This document shows, piece after piece, positions 7,929 to 8,451 of a DNA stretch of 8,451 nucleotides (positions are counted from its first letter, which is position 1; every line of letters starts with the position of its first letter). Source of the DNA: an uncultured Elusimicrobia bacterium (GTDB taxonomy: Bacteria; Elusimicrobiota; Elusimicrobia; UBA1565; UBA9628); NCBI GenBank assembly GCA_903874575.1, contig CAIQSZ010000264.1:1-8451 (forward strand). The letters run 5' to 3'. Under the pieces are notes generated by a model. It did no database searches. It saw nothing but the letters and a program-made list of their open reading frames with translations, and was not told the origin of the DNA. The translations under genes and the position numbers were made by a program.

Positions 7929-7944
7929 ATGGACAAGCCCGCCC
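7921..7944. repeat. Inverted repeat in the divergent intergenic region, possible operator
   Basis: GGGCGG (7921-7926) and its complement CCGCCC (7939-7944) flank a 12-base spacer that holds the -35 box of the plus-strand promoter. A repressor or activator bound here could affect both divergent transcripts. Six-base arms of pure G/C are short enough to arise by chance in this genome. Confidence 0.3.
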
Positions 7945-7958
7945 TCATCGTCTATACT
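7930..7958 (+). promoter_or_regulatory. Sigma70-type promoter for the WbpA-like dehydrogenase
   Basis: TGGACA (7930-7935) and TATACT (7953-7958) each match the housekeeping consensus at five of six positions, with an optimal 17-base spacer. Transcription would start near 7964-7966, which coincides with the GTG proposed as start codon of the downstream gene. Confidence 0.6.
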
Positions 7959-7964
7959 GGCGCC

Positions 7965-8451
7965 GTGGAATTGGAGAGGCGGCTGCGCGACGGCAAGGCG
8001 CGCATCGGCATCGTGGGCCTGGGCTACGTCGGCCTCCCGCTGGCCGTCGAGTTCGCCAGGGCGGGCTATCGCGTGATCGGCGTCGAGGCGAGCCCCCTTC
8101 GCGCGTCGCAACTGCGTCGCGGCCGATCCTACATCGCGGACGTGCGGGATTCGGTCGTCGCCGAGATGCTCGGCGCCGGCCGCTTGAAGGTCGTTGCCGA
8201 CGACCGGACGCTGGGCGACTGCGAGGCGATCCTGATCTGCGTGCAGACGCCCCTGCGCAAGTCAAAGGAACCCGACCTCGGCGCCGTCATCGCGGCGTGC
8301 GAGGCGCTGGCTCCGCGGCTTAAGCGGGGGCAGCTGATCGTGCTTGAGAGCACGACCTATCCCGGCACCACCGACGAGGTCGTGCGCCCGATCCTGGAAG
8401 CCTCGAGCGGCCTCAAAGCGGGCGTGGATTTCCACCTGGCCTTTTCACCGG
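7965..8451 (+). CDS. wbpA: Nucleotide-sugar dehydrogenase, UDP-N-acetylglucosamine 6-dehydrogenase (WbpA/WecC)-like, N-terminal part
   Basis: Predicted to oxidise a UDP-N-acetylhexosamine to its uronic acid with NAD+, for surface polysaccharide or O-antigen synthesis. The frame runs off the window end, so only the NAD domain and the start of the middle region are seen. It shows IGIVGLGYVGLPLAVEF, then GRSYIADV, ICVQTPL with the following K-x-x-x-PDL, and LESTTYPGTTDEVV near the end, followed by DFHLAFSP. ESTTYPGTT with GLK-x-G-x-DF-x-LAFSP is typical of WbpA-type enzymes rather than of UDP-glucose dehydrogenases, and the protein differs clearly from the neighbouring Ugd. Two starts compete. 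GTG 7965 gives MELERRLRDGKARIG, a usual N-terminal length, and sits at the predicted transcription start. ATG 7929 adds 12 residues but has no good Shine-Dalgarno, and the promoter -10 box would be coding there (TAT ACT, rare codons in this genome). The exact substrate, GlcNAc or another HexNAc, cannot be settled. Confidence 0.85.
   Translation, partial: MELERRLRDGKARIGIVGLGYVGLPLAVEFARAGYRVIGVEASPLRASQLRRGRSYIADVRDSVVAEMLGAGRLKVVADDRTLGDCEAILICVQTPLRKSKEPDLGAVIAACEALAPRLKRGQLIVLESTTYPGTTDEVVRPILEASSGLKAGVDFHLAFSP

Noticed and set aside
7895..8323. 142-codon plus-strand frame at the divergent region
   Set aside because: Overlaps the WbpA-like dehydrogenase in a different frame; arginine-rich and without motifs, whereas the dehydrogenase frame shows a full NAD-binding signature.

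Overview
The window is bacterial, very GC-rich and densely coding, with strong G/C preference at third codon positions and several GTG or other non-ATG starts. It carries eight protein-coding genes (two cut by the window edges). I see no RNA genes, insertion sequences, CRISPR arrays or phage genes. The sequence alone does not fix the phylum. The gene set and composition would suit a GC-rich Gram-negative-type lineage such as Elusimicrobiota or a deltaproteobacterial relative, but that is a guess.

Left part (1-3587, plus strand): a housekeeping 'information' cluster. It holds the 3' end of a MutT/MTH1-like NUDIX hydrolase, a THUMP-domain RNA methyltransferase of the RlmL/YpsC type starting three bases after it, and a 758-residue RecQ-like DNA helicase 44 bases further on. 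The helicase is divergent: it has a long unexplained N-terminal region, no Cys4 zinc module and an altered motif III.

Right part (3473-7893, minus strand): a compact four-gene operon transcribed leftwards, UDP-glucose 6-dehydrogenase (ugd) -> UDP-glucuronate decarboxylase/UDP-xylose synthase (uxs) -> GT2 glycosyltransferase -> FprA-type ferredoxin/NADP reductase. Gene spacings are 6, -4 and 9 bases. The first two enzymes form a complete route UDP-glucose -> UDP-glucuronate -> UDP-xylose, and the glycosyltransferase probably uses a related activated sugar or lipid carrier. The flavoprotein has no obvious part in that pathway. The operon converges on the helicase gene, and the two reading frames overlap tail to tail by 115 bp.

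Right edge (7894-8451): a 71-base divergent intergenic region, if the GTG start is right, separates ugd from a second nucleotide-sugar dehydrogenase of the WbpA/WecC type on the plus strand, cut by the window end. A near-consensus sigma70-type promoter (TGGACA, 17 bp, TATACT) lies there and would start transcription at or beside a GTG start codon, suggesting a leaderless message. The two dehydrogenases together point to a cell-surface polysaccharide locus using uronic acids, xylose and probably an N-acetylhexosaminuronic acid. I did not find a clearly new multi-gene system. The best leads are the unusual helicase, the non-canonical start of the glycosyltransferase and the putative leaderless promoter.
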